A stretch of 64,000 nucleotides of DNA from Bacteroides sp. (GTDB taxonomy: Bacteria; Bacteroidota; Bacteroidia; Bacteroidales; Muribaculaceae): contig JAAVDM010000030.1 of the NCBI GenBank assembly GCA_014801815.1, forward strand, positions 46,674-110,673, in the 5' to 3' direction. The position numbers were made by a program, and so were the translations under genes. Positions within the stretch are counted from its first letter, which is position 1; each line of letters begins with the position of its first letter. This document shows, piece after piece, positions 50,441 to 58,738 of this stretch. The notes under the pieces were generated by a model. It searched no databases. It was not told the DNA's origin and saw only the letters and a program-made list of their open reading frames with translations.

Positions 50441-51742
50441 TTATAATTTGCGTATTTCCATTTTGTCAAGGCGTATATAGTCAAGCAGAGGACGCGAGGC
50501 GGGACAGGTGTACGAACAGCAGCCGCATTCCAGACAATTAGCAGCTCCACGCGCTTTGGCCTCTTCCCAACGGCCGAGTTCTCCCAGTGTCATGAGCAGG
50601 TAGGGTTCGAGTCCCATAGGACACACCGATACACAGCGCGCACAGCGTATGCAGGGACCGGCTTCGGCACGCATACTCATACCGCGCGGCAATATCAGCA
50701 CACCGCTGAGTCCTTTGGTGGTTGGCGCTTCGAGGTCGCACATAGCGCGACCCATCATCGGGCCACCGCCTATAACCTTGCCGGTATCTTCAGGCAGACC
50801 GCCGGCAAGTTCTATCAGTGTGCTTACAGGAGTTCCGAGGGGCACAAGGAAGTTACCGGGTTTGCTGACGGCCGGTCCGGTCACGGTGACTATACGTGCA
50901 GTCAGGGGCAGACCACGTAATACGGCGTCGGCCACTGCGGCTGCCGTAGCTACGTTGTCGACTATTGCTCCGGCGTCTATCGGCAGACCGCCGGCCGGTA
51001 CAACACGCCCCGTAGTCGCTTCGATAAGCTGTTTTTCGCTACCTTGCGGGTACTTCTTGACGAGTACTTCTACTGTGATTGAAGGAATGTCACGCACGGC
51101 TTTACGCATGGCTTCGATTGCAAGCGTTTTGTTCTCCTCAATACCGATTACGGCACGTTGGCAATCTGTGGCTTTCATGATGAGGCGTGTGCCGTCGACT
51201 ATCGCCTTGGGGTTTTCCTGCATGAGACGATCATCGCAGGTAAGATAGGGTTCACACTCGGCACCGTTGATGACTATGACCTCGGCTTTCTTTCCGGATG
51301 GCACACTCAGTTTGACACGGGTAGGGAATGTGGCGCCACCGAGACCTACGATTCCGGCGCGTCCTACGATGTCGATAATCTCTTTGGGCGACACTTCGTC
51401 AATAGTACGTGACTGACGCTGCTCTTCAGGGTTTTCTCCCGGAGCTGTCTCGATTATTATGGCGTCCTGCCATAGACCCTGAGGATTACGCACAGGCTCT
51501 ATCTTCTTGACAGTGCCGCTCACCGGCGTGTGTACCGGGGCACTTACGAAGCCGCCGGCCTCAGCCACCATCTGGCCGGCCGTAACGCTCTCGCCGGGTT
51601 TTACCACCGGTTTGGCCGGTGCGCCGATTGCCTGTGACAGCATCAGGCGGCATACAGCCGGAGCCGCTACCGGCATTGTGTGCATATCGGCGGTAAGTTT
51701 GTCGGGATTCGGGTGTATTCCACCCTTATGGAATGTCTTCAT
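50441..51742 (-). CDS. rnfC: Rnf complex subunit C
   Basis: Soluble subunit of 433 residues that binds NADH, FMN and two 4Fe-4S clusters. The N-terminal part (TFHKGGIHPNPDKLTADMHT) is followed by the flavin/NADH domain with VGRAGIVGLGGATFPTRVKL and GAECEPYLTCDD. The C-terminal clusters are CIRCARCVSVCPMG and CLECGCCSYTCPASRPLLDY. Length is typical of the shorter RnfC forms, without the long repeat tail of proteobacteria. Confidence 0.96.
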   Translation of the reverse strand: MKTFHKGGIHPNPDKLTADMHTMPVAAPAVCRLMLSQAIGAPAKPVVKPGESVTAGQMVAEAGGFVSAPVHTPVSGTVKKIEPVRNPQGLWQDAIIIETAPGENPEEQRQSRTIDEVSPKEIIDIVGRAGIVGLGGATFPTRVKLSVPSGKKAEVIVINGAECEPYLTCDDRLMQENPKAIVDGTRLIMKATDCQRAVIGIEENKTLAIEAMRKAVRDIPSITVEVLVKKYPQGSEKQLIEATTGRVVPAGGLPIDAGAIVDNVATAAAVADAVLRGLPLTARIVTVTGPAVSKPGNFLVPLGTPVSTLIELAGGLPEDTGKVIGGGPMMGRAMCDLEAPTTKGLSGVLILPRGMSMRAEAGPCIRCARCVSVCPMGLEPYLLMTLGELGRWEEAKARGAANCLECGCCSYTCPASRPLLDYIRLDKMEIRKL

Positions 51743-51800
51743 GGATAAACTTCTTGGATAAGTGGAGATGTGACTGACTCCGGATGTTTTTCCGGACGGT

Positions 51801-52640
51801 TCAGTCAGCCTGGACGGTGGCTGTACGCTTACGTTGGTTAGTAGCTATCGAGTGACGTGGACACGGTTCGATACATTCGCCGCAGCCTACACACTTGGAA
51901 GAATCTATGTGGGCAAGGAACGATGTGATGGTGATAGCGTCGTGCGTACACTTCTTCTTACAGATGCCGCAGCCGATACAGGCTACGGTACATTCCTTCA
52001 TGGCGATGGGGCCACGATCGCGATTGGAGCAGGCTACCCATACCATAGGACGCGCAGGGTCGTAATCGTAGAGTTCTACCAGATGACGCGGACATGCAGC
52101 CACGCATTTACCGCAGCCCACGCATTTGCTCAGGTCTACTGTCGGCAGAGAGTCGCCGGGTTTTATCGACATGGCATCGAACGGACATGCCCGCACGCAG
52201 TCTCCACAGCCCAGACAGCCGTAGACACAATCTGACTCGCCCTGATAGAGCGACGCCTCGACTGCACATGAGCGTATGCCGTCATAGACATTGCGCGGGT
52301 CACGCACATCGCATGACAGACTGCACTTGATGACAGCCTTACGCTTGCGTGCCGGAGCGGCTTTGAGTCCCACTATCTCGGCTATACGTCCCATACCGGC
52401 TTCATCTACACCGGTACAGTTGAGACCTTCGAGAGTGTCGGCTGTTGCCGCCTGTACGGCGAACGCATGACAGCCCGTCAGGCCGCAGCCGCCGCAGTTG
52501 GCGCCGGGCAGCAGTTCCTCTACTTCGCCGATACGAGGATCTTCGTACACATGAAATTTCTTGGCTGCCACATATAGCAGCACACCGGCCACAAGGCCGA
52601 TGACGCCAAGCACGATGAGTGATGTTAGAATCGGTGGCAT
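51801..52640 (-). CDS. rnfB: Rnf complex subunit B
   Basis: Ferredoxin-type entry subunit of 279 residues. I take the ATG at 52640; one codon further upstream is a TTG. It has an N-terminal membrane helix (residues about 5-25), the Fe-S domain LLPGANCGGCGLTGCHAFAV, then several ferredoxin modules (CLGCGDCVRACPFDAMSI, CVGCGKCVAACPRHLV, CIGCGICKKKCTHDA, CVGCGECIEPCPRHS). Four ferredoxin-like motifs are more than in the shortest family members. Electron input from ferredoxin is inferred from the family. Confidence 0.95.
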   Translation of the reverse strand: MPPILTSLIVLGVIGLVAGVLLYVAAKKFHVYEDPRIGEVEELLPGANCGGCGLTGCHAFAVQAATADTLEGLNCTGVDEAGMGRIAEIVGLKAAPARKRKAVIKCSLSCDVRDPRNVYDGIRSCAVEASLYQGESDCVYGCLGCGDCVRACPFDAMSIKPGDSLPTVDLSKCVGCGKCVAACPRHLVELYDYDPARPMVWVACSNRDRGPIAMKECTVACIGCGICKKKCTHDAITITSFLAHIDSSKCVGCGECIEPCPRHSIATNQRKRTATVQAD

Positions 52641-52699
52641 CAATACTTAAAGTTTTACTATGATGTGAAGGTTGGTTATTGTTTGTGTGTCGGTTTTTA

Positions 52700-53149
52700 T
52701 TAATCTTGTCCGGTGTGGCCTACTATTGTGAATGTAAATTCATGTGCCACCCGGTTACGAGCCAGATAGAGTATGACAAAAAAAAGAGTCATGGCTCCGA
52801 GACCTGCCAACGCTGCCGCCCCCTGGCTGAACGTCAGCAGATAGACTATGAACATAACGGCTACCAGACATATACATGGCAATACTGTCGCCAGCATTAT
52901 AGCGCGTCGGTGCATTTGTTCCGTGCCACGCACCGTTACACGCTGTCCCGGTCGGTAACGTTCCGCATCACGACTGTATATAGCCACTCCGTCACGTCTT
53001 GCACCGGGGTGACATATTGAGGCTGCCGCACAGCCGTCACAGTTACCTTTGTCTGTAAGTGTCACCACCACCATGTGCCGTGCCGGGTCTACAGTCTTTA
53101 CCGTGGCTTCATGGTCTATATGGTCGGTAGAATTTGAATCTTGAATCAT
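52700..53149 (-). CDS. RseC/SoxR-reducing-system family membrane protein
   Basis: Small membrane protein of 149 residues with two helices (about residues 80-130) and an N-terminal cysteine motif (CDGCAAASICHPGA). The family regularly heads rnf operons and is sometimes placed among SoxR-reduction components; the molecular role here is not established. First gene of the operon: a promoter lies just upstream and rnfB follows after 59 bases. Confidence 0.88.
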   Translation of the reverse strand: MIQDSNSTDHIDHEATVKTVDPARHMVVVTLTDKGNCDGCAAASICHPGARRDGVAIYSRDAERYRPGQRVTVRGTEQMHRRAIMLATVLPCICLVAVMFIVYLLTFSQGAAALAGLGAMTLFFVILYLARNRVAHEFTFTIVGHTGQD

Positions 53150-53206
53150 GAGTCAGGTTTTACTGCCCCCTCCGCTACGGTTCCGGATTTGGGGCGATGT
53201 AGATTG

Positions 53207-53239
53207 CAAAGTTACAAAATAAGAAAACAATTACACAAA
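53207..53239 (-). promoter_or_regulatory. Promoter of the rseC-rnfBCDGEA operon
   Basis: Minus strand: TTTG (53236-53239), 21 bases, TAACTTTG (53207-53214). Leader about 50 bases. Confidence 0.7.
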
Positions 53240-53254
53240 AATTAGATGTAAAAA

Positions 53255-53316
53255 AGCGGTACAGCCGTGTGTCACCTCTGCTTTATTGTAGCAGGGTGAC
53301 ACACGGCCGTACCGCT
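53255..53316 (-). terminator. Long hairpin terminator of the TlpA-like gene
   Basis: AGCGGTAC and a second stem (GCCGTGTGTCACC) pair with the matching 3-prime sequence, with one unpaired A. On the minus strand it is followed by TTTTTAC. Lies 12 bases past the TlpA-like stop. Confidence 0.85.
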
Positions 53317-53327
53317 CTTCCGTTAGC

Positions 53328-54425
53328 TTAGCGCTTCATAAGTTCATGCAGACGCTCGTAGAATGACGGGTCTTCGCCCGTAGTTATGTTTACTATCTTA
53401 CCTTCCGGATTGATTATGACTTTGGTCGGGAAGCCCTGTACCGAATATTGTTCGGTGAGCGTGTCGGCTTCAGGTTTGTAAACATTGACCCAGGGAAGTT
53501 CAAAACGCTTCACAGCCTCTTTCCATACTTCTTTAGTATCACCGCAGTCGATGCCTATTACTTCAAGGTCGGGTTTCAGCTGCTCATAGGTTTCTTTGAG
53601 GTGCGGGAATCCGCGTATACACCATACACACCACGAACCCCAGAAATCAAGTATCACCCATTTGCCTCGGAAATCAGACAGAGATACTTTCTTTCCGTCC
53701 GGGTTGAGTAGTGTGAAAGCCGGTGCGTCAACCTTGCCTGAAGCCAATGCTTCCTGACGGTGCTGTTTCTCTACAGCCTGACGTACTGCGGCGAGCTGTG
53801 CCGATGCTATGGGATAAAGTATTGAGGCACGTGCGTTTTCACCCAGCATGGTGTCAGCTTCTATCATGTCCTCGCCGCTAAGATTCAGCATGGCGAAAAC
53901 AGCTGCCGGCGAATCGGTATTGGCTTTTACGAAATCCATCATTATACCGTTGTACTGCTGCTGCAATTCGTTGAGACGCTGCATATCGGGCTGTTCACTG
54001 CGCATCAGCTGTGAGGCTTCAAGTTCGATAGGGCCGGCCTTACTCTCAAGTACTGTCATACCTTCCATAAGGGGAGTGCCGCTGACTGTGTAACTTAAAG
54101 GCTGTAGAGAAGTGATGTCAACTGTGAGGTCTTCCCCCGGTGCGGCATAGAGATCGGCTGCCACACCGTCGGCTATGTCTATGCTGTAACGGCTTGGGCC
54201 TGCCGGGTCTATGGCTATTATGGCGGTTCCGCTGCTGACAGGTACTGTGGCCGATTGTACGTTGAGGTCAGCTTCGCTACGTGCATTTATCATTCGTTCT
54301 ATCAGCGCGTGCGACACATTGAGTTCTGCCGGTGCACCTGCCGGCAGTTTAACGGTAATATCTGCCGACGCTATTGTCGGTGCCAGAGCCAGAAGTGCTG
54401 CTATGACAAGTGAGGTTTTCATCAT
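53328..54425 (-). CDS. TlpA-like thiol-disulfide protein
   Basis: Exported protein of 365 residues. ATG at 54425 (MMKTSLVIAALLALAP, cleavage near ASA); the frame two codons upstream starts with TTG. N-terminal beta-rich domain of about 220 residues, then a thioredoxin domain with WGSWCVWCIRGFP (CVWC active site) and the cis-Pro region VQGFPTKVIINPEG. No lipobox, unlike the paralogue at 15158, so probably soluble periplasmic. Substrate unknown. Separate transcript from the rnf operon, with its own terminator. Confidence 0.85.
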   Translation of the reverse strand: MMKTSLVIAALLALAPTIASADITVKLPAGAPAELNVSHALIERMINARSEADLNVQSATVPVSSGTAIIAIDPAGPSRYSIDIADGVAADLYAAPGEDLTVDITSLQPLSYTVSGTPLMEGMTVLESKAGPIELEASQLMRSEQPDMQRLNELQQQYNGIMMDFVKANTDSPAAVFAMLNLSGEDMIEADTMLGENARASILYPIASAQLAAVRQAVEKQHRQEALASGKVDAPAFTLLNPDGKKVSLSDFRGKWVILDFWGSWCVWCIRGFPHLKETYEQLKPDLEVIGIDCGDTKEVWKEAVKRFELPWVNVYKPEADTLTEQYSVQGFPTKVIINPEGKIVNITTGEDPSFYERLHELMKR

Positions 54426-54481
54426 ATTCAAAAAAAATATATTTGAGAAGTAAGAATATTAAAATGCTTCCTGCTGTGTAT

Positions 54482-55390
54482 CTAAGTATGTCGGAAATTT
54501 TTTTCCAACAGTTTATGCAGTCGTTGGGTGAACTGGTAGTTTTTCACACCCCATCGTGGGCTTACCACTTTACCGGGTGGTGCCTGTGCCACGAAGCGTT
54601 CTATAGCTATGCCGTAAGGCACCGTGTTGACTGCACGCACACACAGTTCAAGGTATTCTTCCAGACTGTAGGTATGTAGCTTTATATCTCCTTTAAGCCA
54701 CTGCCGATGCAAGGGTGTACCTTCGATAATCTGTAACTGATGCAGTTTCAGACTTTCGACCGGCAGTACACATGCATCAGCCACACTTTGCAGTGAGCGC
54801 TCAGGTGTTTCACCCGGCAGACCCATTATAAAGTGTAGCCCGACATGCAGTCCCGCTTCGGCAGCCCTTCTGACAGCGTCACAGGTAGCTGCCCACGTAT
54901 GACCCCGGTTCACAAGGCGCAATGTATCATCGCAGGAAGTTTCCGCACCTATTTCAACAAATACCGGTCTGTGTCGGTTTATATCGGCCAATAGTTCGAT
55001 AACCTGTTGAGGCAGTGTGTCCGGTCGCGTTCCTATCACGAGTCCGACAACCCCCTCGACTCCGAGTGCTTCGTCGTAAAGTGTCCGCAGCGTATTGCTT
55101 TCTCGTCCGTAGGTATTGGTATATGACTGAAAGTAAGCCAGATAACGCATATCCGGATATTTGCGTCCGAAAAATACCTTTCCTTCCTCAAGCTGTTGCC
55201 TCACACTGTACTGTGCTGAACAATAGCCGGGTGTAAAAGTCGAGTTGTCACAATAGCTGCATCCTCCGTGTCCGATAGTACCATCACGGTTAGGACAGCT
55301 GAATCCGGCATTGACCGAAATCTTCTGCACTTTAACCTCGCCGAAATAGCGCCTGAGGTATTCAGCTGAATCTGTGTAGTAAGGATTCAA
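54482..55390 (-). CDS. TIGR01212/YhcC-type radical SAM protein
   Basis: Radical SAM enzyme of 302 residues. The 4Fe-4S motif is CPNRDGTIGHGGCSYC (C-x12-C-x2-C), the spacing typical of the YhcC/TIGR01212 group. The rest shows TIM-barrel-type repeats (VVGLVIGTRPDTLP, FVEIGAETSCDDTLRLVNRG, HFIMGLPGETPERSLQ). No ATG is available before the motif: the first plausible start is the TTG at 55390, bounded by an upstream stop. Substrate unknown; some relatives are linked to tRNA or translation stress. Confidence 0.88.
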   Translation of the reverse strand: MNPYYTDSAEYLRRYFGEVKVQKISVNAGFSCPNRDGTIGHGGCSYCDNSTFTPGYCSAQYSVRQQLEEGKVFFGRKYPDMRYLAYFQSYTNTYGRESNTLRTLYDEALGVEGVVGLVIGTRPDTLPQQVIELLADINRHRPVFVEIGAETSCDDTLRLVNRGHTWAATCDAVRRAAEAGLHVGLHFIMGLPGETPERSLQSVADACVLPVESLKLHQLQIIEGTPLHRQWLKGDIKLHTYSLEEYLELCVRAVNTVPYGIAIERFVAQAPPGKVVSPRWGVKNYQFTQRLHKLLEKNFRHT

Positions 55391-55423
55391 TGTTAATTAT
55401 TATAGTTTGGAAAAATGGAATAA

Positions 55424-55455
55424 TTTGCTAAAATATAATAAATTTGTTAATTTTG
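55424..55455 (+). promoter_or_regulatory. Strong consensus promoter of the small AT-rich cassette
   Basis: TTTG (55424-55427), 20 bases, TAATTTTG (55448-55455). The ATG of the first ORF begins at 55460, only 4 bases after the -7 element, so the transcript would start at or next to that ATG (leaderless) or the functional start is the next ATG, at 55643. Confidence 0.75.
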
Positions 55456-55459
55456 CAAT

Positions 55460-55642
55460 ATGGCCGAAGAAAATACTTCAAATTCCGATAATCTAAGTAT
55501 ATCTGAACGAAAGTTGCGTTATTCCGAGTATCTTGAACCTTTTGATGATTACAGCAAAAGGAATTTCAGAGAATTGGATTCTCCTACTTTTCGTACTTAT
55601 TGTACAGTGCCGGGAACAGACATAGACTTAACGCCTCAGTGA
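55460..55642 (+). CDS. 60-residue ORF, in frame with the next gene
   Basis: Short acidic-basic protein (MAEENTSNSDNLSISERKLR, then a YLEPFDDYSKRNFRELDS stretch) ending in TGA at 55640-55642. The next gene starts with ATG at 55643 in the same frame, so the TGA divides what could be one 191-residue frame. Whether it is an independent leader peptide, the N-terminus of a broken gene or an upstream ORF is open. No family recognised. Confidence 0.5.
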   Translation: MAEENTSNSDNLSISERKLRYSEYLEPFDDYSKRNFRELDSPTFRTYCTVPGTDIDLTPQ

Positions 55643-56035
55643 ATGAGAATTAATCCTGATCGTCCAAGCAGGCTTCCTCCAATTATGACTTATGAAGAGG
55701 TTAAAATGTTGTCTGAAAGTCAGAAAAAGAAATTTGTAGAAACTATGGCTTTGTCTGTTAACGATTCGCCTGAAGCTGCTATTGAAAGTGCGCTCCAAAC
55801 TCACCGTAAGCTTGTAGAGAAGGGTAAACCGGCAGATGAAATTAAACGTTGGAAAAGAGAAAGAGAGAATATTGTTGTCGAACTTGATATTGAACGCCAA
55901 ATTGGATTAATTTCTGAGTTTAATAATCATCATGCTAATCTGTTACTTTACGCAGATGTTATGATTGAGGAAACAATTAAGCCCGGCAGCAAGCCGATAA
56001 TTTTTAACTACGAGGAAGATGAAGATGGACAATAA
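55643..56035 (+). CDS. Hypothetical charged helical protein (130 residues)
   Basis: ATG directly after the TGA of the upstream ORF. The sequence MTYEEVKMLSESQKKKFVET and IKRWKRERENIVVELDIERQ suggests charged helices; the last part (KPIIFNYEEDEDGQ) is very acidic. No family recognised. The next gene starts 17 bases before its stop, so translation is probably coupled. Base composition is AT-rich relative to the rest of the window, a sign of transfer. Confidence 0.6.
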   Translation: MRINPDRPSRLPPIMTYEEVKMLSESQKKKFVETMALSVNDSPEAAIESALQTHRKLVEKGKPADEIKRWKRERENIVVELDIERQIGLISEFNNHHANLLLYADVMIEETIKPGSKPIIFNYEEDEDGQ

Positions 56036-56426
56036 AAATATCCGTTTAGTTGGGGATCTACAAGACTATGGGGTTCCATATTCCTCTTTATATATTGACA
56101 TCGAGTCACGTAAATTATATATTTTTGTCAGAGTTTCTCCTCCTGATTGTTCTCCAATTGAATGTGCCGCCACCGAAGTTTCTCCACAAGATATTAATGA
56201 ATATATTGATGGGAATATAGGTATATCGACTTTTTTTGAAAGACAAGATTATGGTTTTGTCAAATTGGAAAATGGTCAGATAAAACATAGTTCTCTTTTA
56301 GAGGATTTACCGGACGAAAGAATGAAAAAAATGAATTACTTTGATCCGGATTTCTACTATGATGAGGTCTGGCTTGAAGTCTTTCTTAAAAGATTAGTTG
56401 AAAGGAAACCTTTAGAAATTGTTTGA
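56019..56426 (+). CDS. Hypothetical 135-residue protein in the SecB-like cassette
   Basis: Starts at ATG 56019 (or 56025, two codons later). It contains strand-like blocks (SSLYIDIESRKLYIFVRVSP, and NGQIKHSSLLEDLPDER after DYGFVKLE) and an acidic C-terminus. The pattern of a short beta-rich domain resembles DUF6575-like proteins, but I cannot claim that. The stop overlaps the start of the next gene by 8 bases. Not found next to any system I know. Confidence 0.6.
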   Translation: MKMDNKNIRLVGDLQDYGVPYSSLYIDIESRKLYIFVRVSPPDCSPIECAATEVSPQDINEYIDGNIGISTFFERQDYGFVKLENGQIKHSSLLEDLPDERMKKMNYFDPDFYYDEVWLEVFLKRLVERKPLEIV

Positions 56427-56862
56427 ACTTATGAATATAAAAATTGAATCATATAGTCAGGGACCAAAAGAATTTAATCCTGAAGTTTTAAAGAAAAACA
56501 GTTCGTTAGCTTTGAGATTAACATTCTCTCCGCGCCTACGTTACAGTCAGAATGATGATATTGTAGGATTTCAGTTGGATATCAATGCTGAGATTGATAA
56601 AGTCAATGTGCTGAGATTTGGTTTCTTGTTGGCTATGACTGCCGAGGGCTTTTCAGAGTCGGTAAAAGAACTGAATGGAAATCTTTCTGCTGATTTATCC
56701 ATAATATATCCCTTGTGTGATACACTAATGTTAGTTGCTACAGGAGCCGTTGCTTCTTTTACAGCTACTCAGGAAATACCGGGTATAATTCTTCCTGAAA
56801 TTAAGGTAGAAGAGTTTGCTAAGATAGTGACACTGCAACCTCTTATTTCAAATAATAAGTAG
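56419..56862 (+). CDS. SecB-like protein (probable), last gene of the cassette
   Basis: 147 residues from ATG 56419; an ATG four codons later (MNIKIESYSQG) may be the true start. The layout follows SecB: an N-terminal strand, IVGFQLDINAEI, FGFLLAMTAEGFS, a YP position before a helix (SIIYPLCDTLMLVATGAVAS), then IPGIILPEIKVEEF, equivalent to the SecB PxLxLxPVNF segment. Similarity is in pattern, not residues, so SecB-fold is inferred. SecB-like proteins beside small genes occur in toxin-antitoxin-chaperone sets. The stop codon TAG lies within the dispersed repeat (copy B). Confidence 0.5.
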   Translation: MFELMNIKIESYSQGPKEFNPEVLKKNSSLALRLTFSPRLRYSQNDDIVGFQLDINAEIDKVNVLRFGFLLAMTAEGFSESVKELNGNLSADLSIIYPLCDTLMLVATGAVASFTATQEIPGIILPEIKVEEFAKIVTLQPLISNNK

Positions 56863-57051
56863 CTCTTAAAAATTAATGAACATATAAAACGTAGTTATTT
56901 TTGAGGCGATTCGGACGCGGAGCGAAGGAGAATACTTCAGTATCCGACTGAGTGACAAGTCCGGAGCGGCCAAAAATAGCAAGTTTTATTGTTCAAGATT
57001 CAAAAACTGTAACTCAAACCATATATCGTTTAATCTTTTAAGAGCTCCTTA
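56856..57051 (-). repeat. Full copy of the dispersed repeat (copy B, 196 bp)
   Basis: Reverse orientation relative to copy A. Its plus-strand start TAAGTAGCTC (56856) contains the stop of the SecB-like gene. The far end is slightly diverged (GAGCTCCTTA, ending 57051). The interior aligns along the whole length with copy A reversed. Confidence 0.88.
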
Positions 57052-57064
57052 AGAACGAATAATC

Positions 57065-57123
57065 GTAAATACTAAAGCCTGCTCCGAGATTATTATAATC
57101 GTGGAGCAGGCTTTAGTATTTAC
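57065..57123 (-). terminator. Terminator of the rho-ybaK-aroC group
   Basis: A perfect 21-bp inverted repeat (57065-57085 with 57103-57123) around a loop that is itself palindromic (GATTATTATAATC). It lies 50 bases past the aroC stop. Confidence 0.8.
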
Positions 57124-57172
57124 TCAAGGATTTTAAATCCTTGATATTTATTTGTGTAAACTTGAGTATTTA

Positions 57173-58246
57173 TTATCTATCGGAGTTGTCGGAGAGGAGG
57201 GCATCCGCAATGGTGAGGATAGCCATGGCTTCGACAACGGGAACGGCACGGAGGGCGACACAAGGGTCGTGACGTCCGGAGGCCGGGAGAGTGACAGCTC
57301 GGTGAGCGTTAGTGAGTGTAGGGAGTGGTTTCATTACGGTAGGGGTAGGCTTGAAAGCCACACGGAAGTATATAGGCATACCGTTTGAGATACCACCCTG
57401 TATGCCGCCGGAGTAGTTTGTACGGGTCACTACGTTGTCATCGGAGTCGGTAGTGAAAATGTCGGCAGTAGCTGTACCTGAGGCTGTCGCGGCCGCCATG
57501 CCTAAGCCATATTCAAAACCTTTGGCCGCATTGATACTCATCATTGCTTCGGCCAGACGTGCATGTAGTTTGGCATAGACCGGTGAGCCTACACCTGCCG
57601 GAACACCGGTGATAAGAGTTGCTACGGCACCGCCTATACTGTCGCCGTCGGCTTTAGCATTAGCTATGGCTGTATGCATGGCTTCGATCTGCGAGGCATT
57701 TATGTCAAGGTGGGAGGGTAATTCCGGGTGATACATGAGCGTATCAAATATTCCGGGTACAGTTACTTCACCCGCCCCGCAAAGAACGGCTTCAACGTTT
57801 ATTCCCCGAAGAGCGAGCCATTGACGCACAATGGCAGCCGCCACAACGCGGACAAATGTCTCACGGGCACTGGCTCGGCCTCCGCCTCGGTAGTCGCGTA
57901 TGCCGTAGCGGGCTTCATAGGTAAAGTCGGCATGATTAGGACGCCACGTATCGGCCCATGCGTCATAGTCTTTGCTACGCTGGTCGCGGTTACGGGTCAT
58001 AAAAGCTATAGGAGTGCCTAATGTGATACCTTCGGGACTTATGCCCGACAACCACTCGGGTGTGTCGGTTTCTGTACGGGCTGTGGTAATGGCTGATTGC
58101 CCCGGACGCCGCCGCGCCACCTGTCGTGCCACTTCTTCGAAGTCTATACGCAGGCCAGCCGGCAGACCGTCAAGCACACCGCCTACGGCCGGCCCGTGAC
58201 TTTCGCCGAAAGTGGTGAGACGGAGATTACGGCCGAAAGTGTTCAT
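57173..58246 (-). CDS. aroC: Chorismate synthase
   Basis: FMN-dependent enzyme of 357 residues making chorismate from EPSP. Signatures: GESHGPAVGGVLDGLPAG (about residues 14-31), RRRPGQS, DYRGGGRASARETFVRVVAA (about residues 118-137) and the C-terminal PTVMKPLPTL, RHDPC and VVEAMA segments. Its ATG overlaps the ybaK stop by 4 bases (ATGA), so the pair is coupled. Confidence 0.98.
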   Translation of the reverse strand: MNTFGRNLRLTTFGESHGPAVGGVLDGLPAGLRIDFEEVARQVARRRPGQSAITTARTETDTPEWLSGISPEGITLGTPIAFMTRNRDQRSKDYDAWADTWRPNHADFTYEARYGIRDYRGGGRASARETFVRVVAAAIVRQWLALRGINVEAVLCGAGEVTVPGIFDTLMYHPELPSHLDINASQIEAMHTAIANAKADGDSIGGAVATLITGVPAGVGSPVYAKLHARLAEAMMSINAAKGFEYGLGMAAATASGTATADIFTTDSDDNVVTRTNYSGGIQGGISNGMPIYFRVAFKPTPTVMKPLPTLTNAHRAVTLPASGRHDPCVALRAVPVVEAMAILTIADALLSDNSDR

Positions 58247-58725
58247 GCCGATATATCGGCCGCCTCCGCCTCGGCTACATTCAGCAAGTCGGTAGGTGAC
58301 AGCTTTAACTGCAGTCCGCGACGCCCGGCACTTACATAGATGAAATCAAACTCAAGAGCATCTTCACATATATATGTGGGAAACTTCTTTTTCATGCCTA
58401 AGGCTGTACATCCTCCGCGTATGTAGCCGGTCAGCGGCTGCAGTTCTTTCAGCGGCAACATTTCCACTTTCTTGTTACCCGATGCTTTAGCGGCTTTTTT
58501 TAGGTCAACTTCACGATTACCGGCAACCACGCACACGATAGGCCCGGTTTTGTCACCGCGCAATACCAGTGTTTTGTACACGCGTTCTATGGGTTCGCCA
58601 AGTTGTTCGGCCACATGTGAGGCTTCGAGATGCTGTTCGTCTACCTCGTAAGGTACAAGTTCGTAGCTTATGCCGGCACGGTCGAGCAACCGGGCAGCGT
58701 TGGTTTTCTGTTCGCTTTTAGACAT
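58243..58725 (-). CDS. ybaK: Cys-tRNA(Pro) deacylase (YbaK/EbsC)
   Basis: Editing factor of 160 residues that hydrolyses Cys-tRNA(Pro). ATG at 58725 (MSKSEQKTNAARLLDRAGIS); a longer frame from 58758 would run into the rho gene's end. The YbaK core is present: VAEQLGEPIERVYKTLVLRG, the conserved lysine near residue 46, and LTGYIRGGCTALGMKKKF with its Gly-x-Gly loop. Lies between rho and aroC with a 13-base gap to rho. Confidence 0.93.
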   Translation of the reverse strand: MSKSEQKTNAARLLDRAGISYELVPYEVDEQHLEASHVAEQLGEPIERVYKTLVLRGDKTGPIVCVVAGNREVDLKKAAKASGNKKVEMLPLKELQPLTGYIRGGCTALGMKKKFPTYICEDALEFDFIYVSAGRRGLQLKLSPTDLLNVAEAEAADISA

Positions 58726-58738
58726 GACAGTCGATGAT

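Noticed and set aside
55640..55642. TGA read as selenocysteine
   Set aside because: No recognisable SECIS-like element or selenoprotein context; the next codon is a good ATG start.
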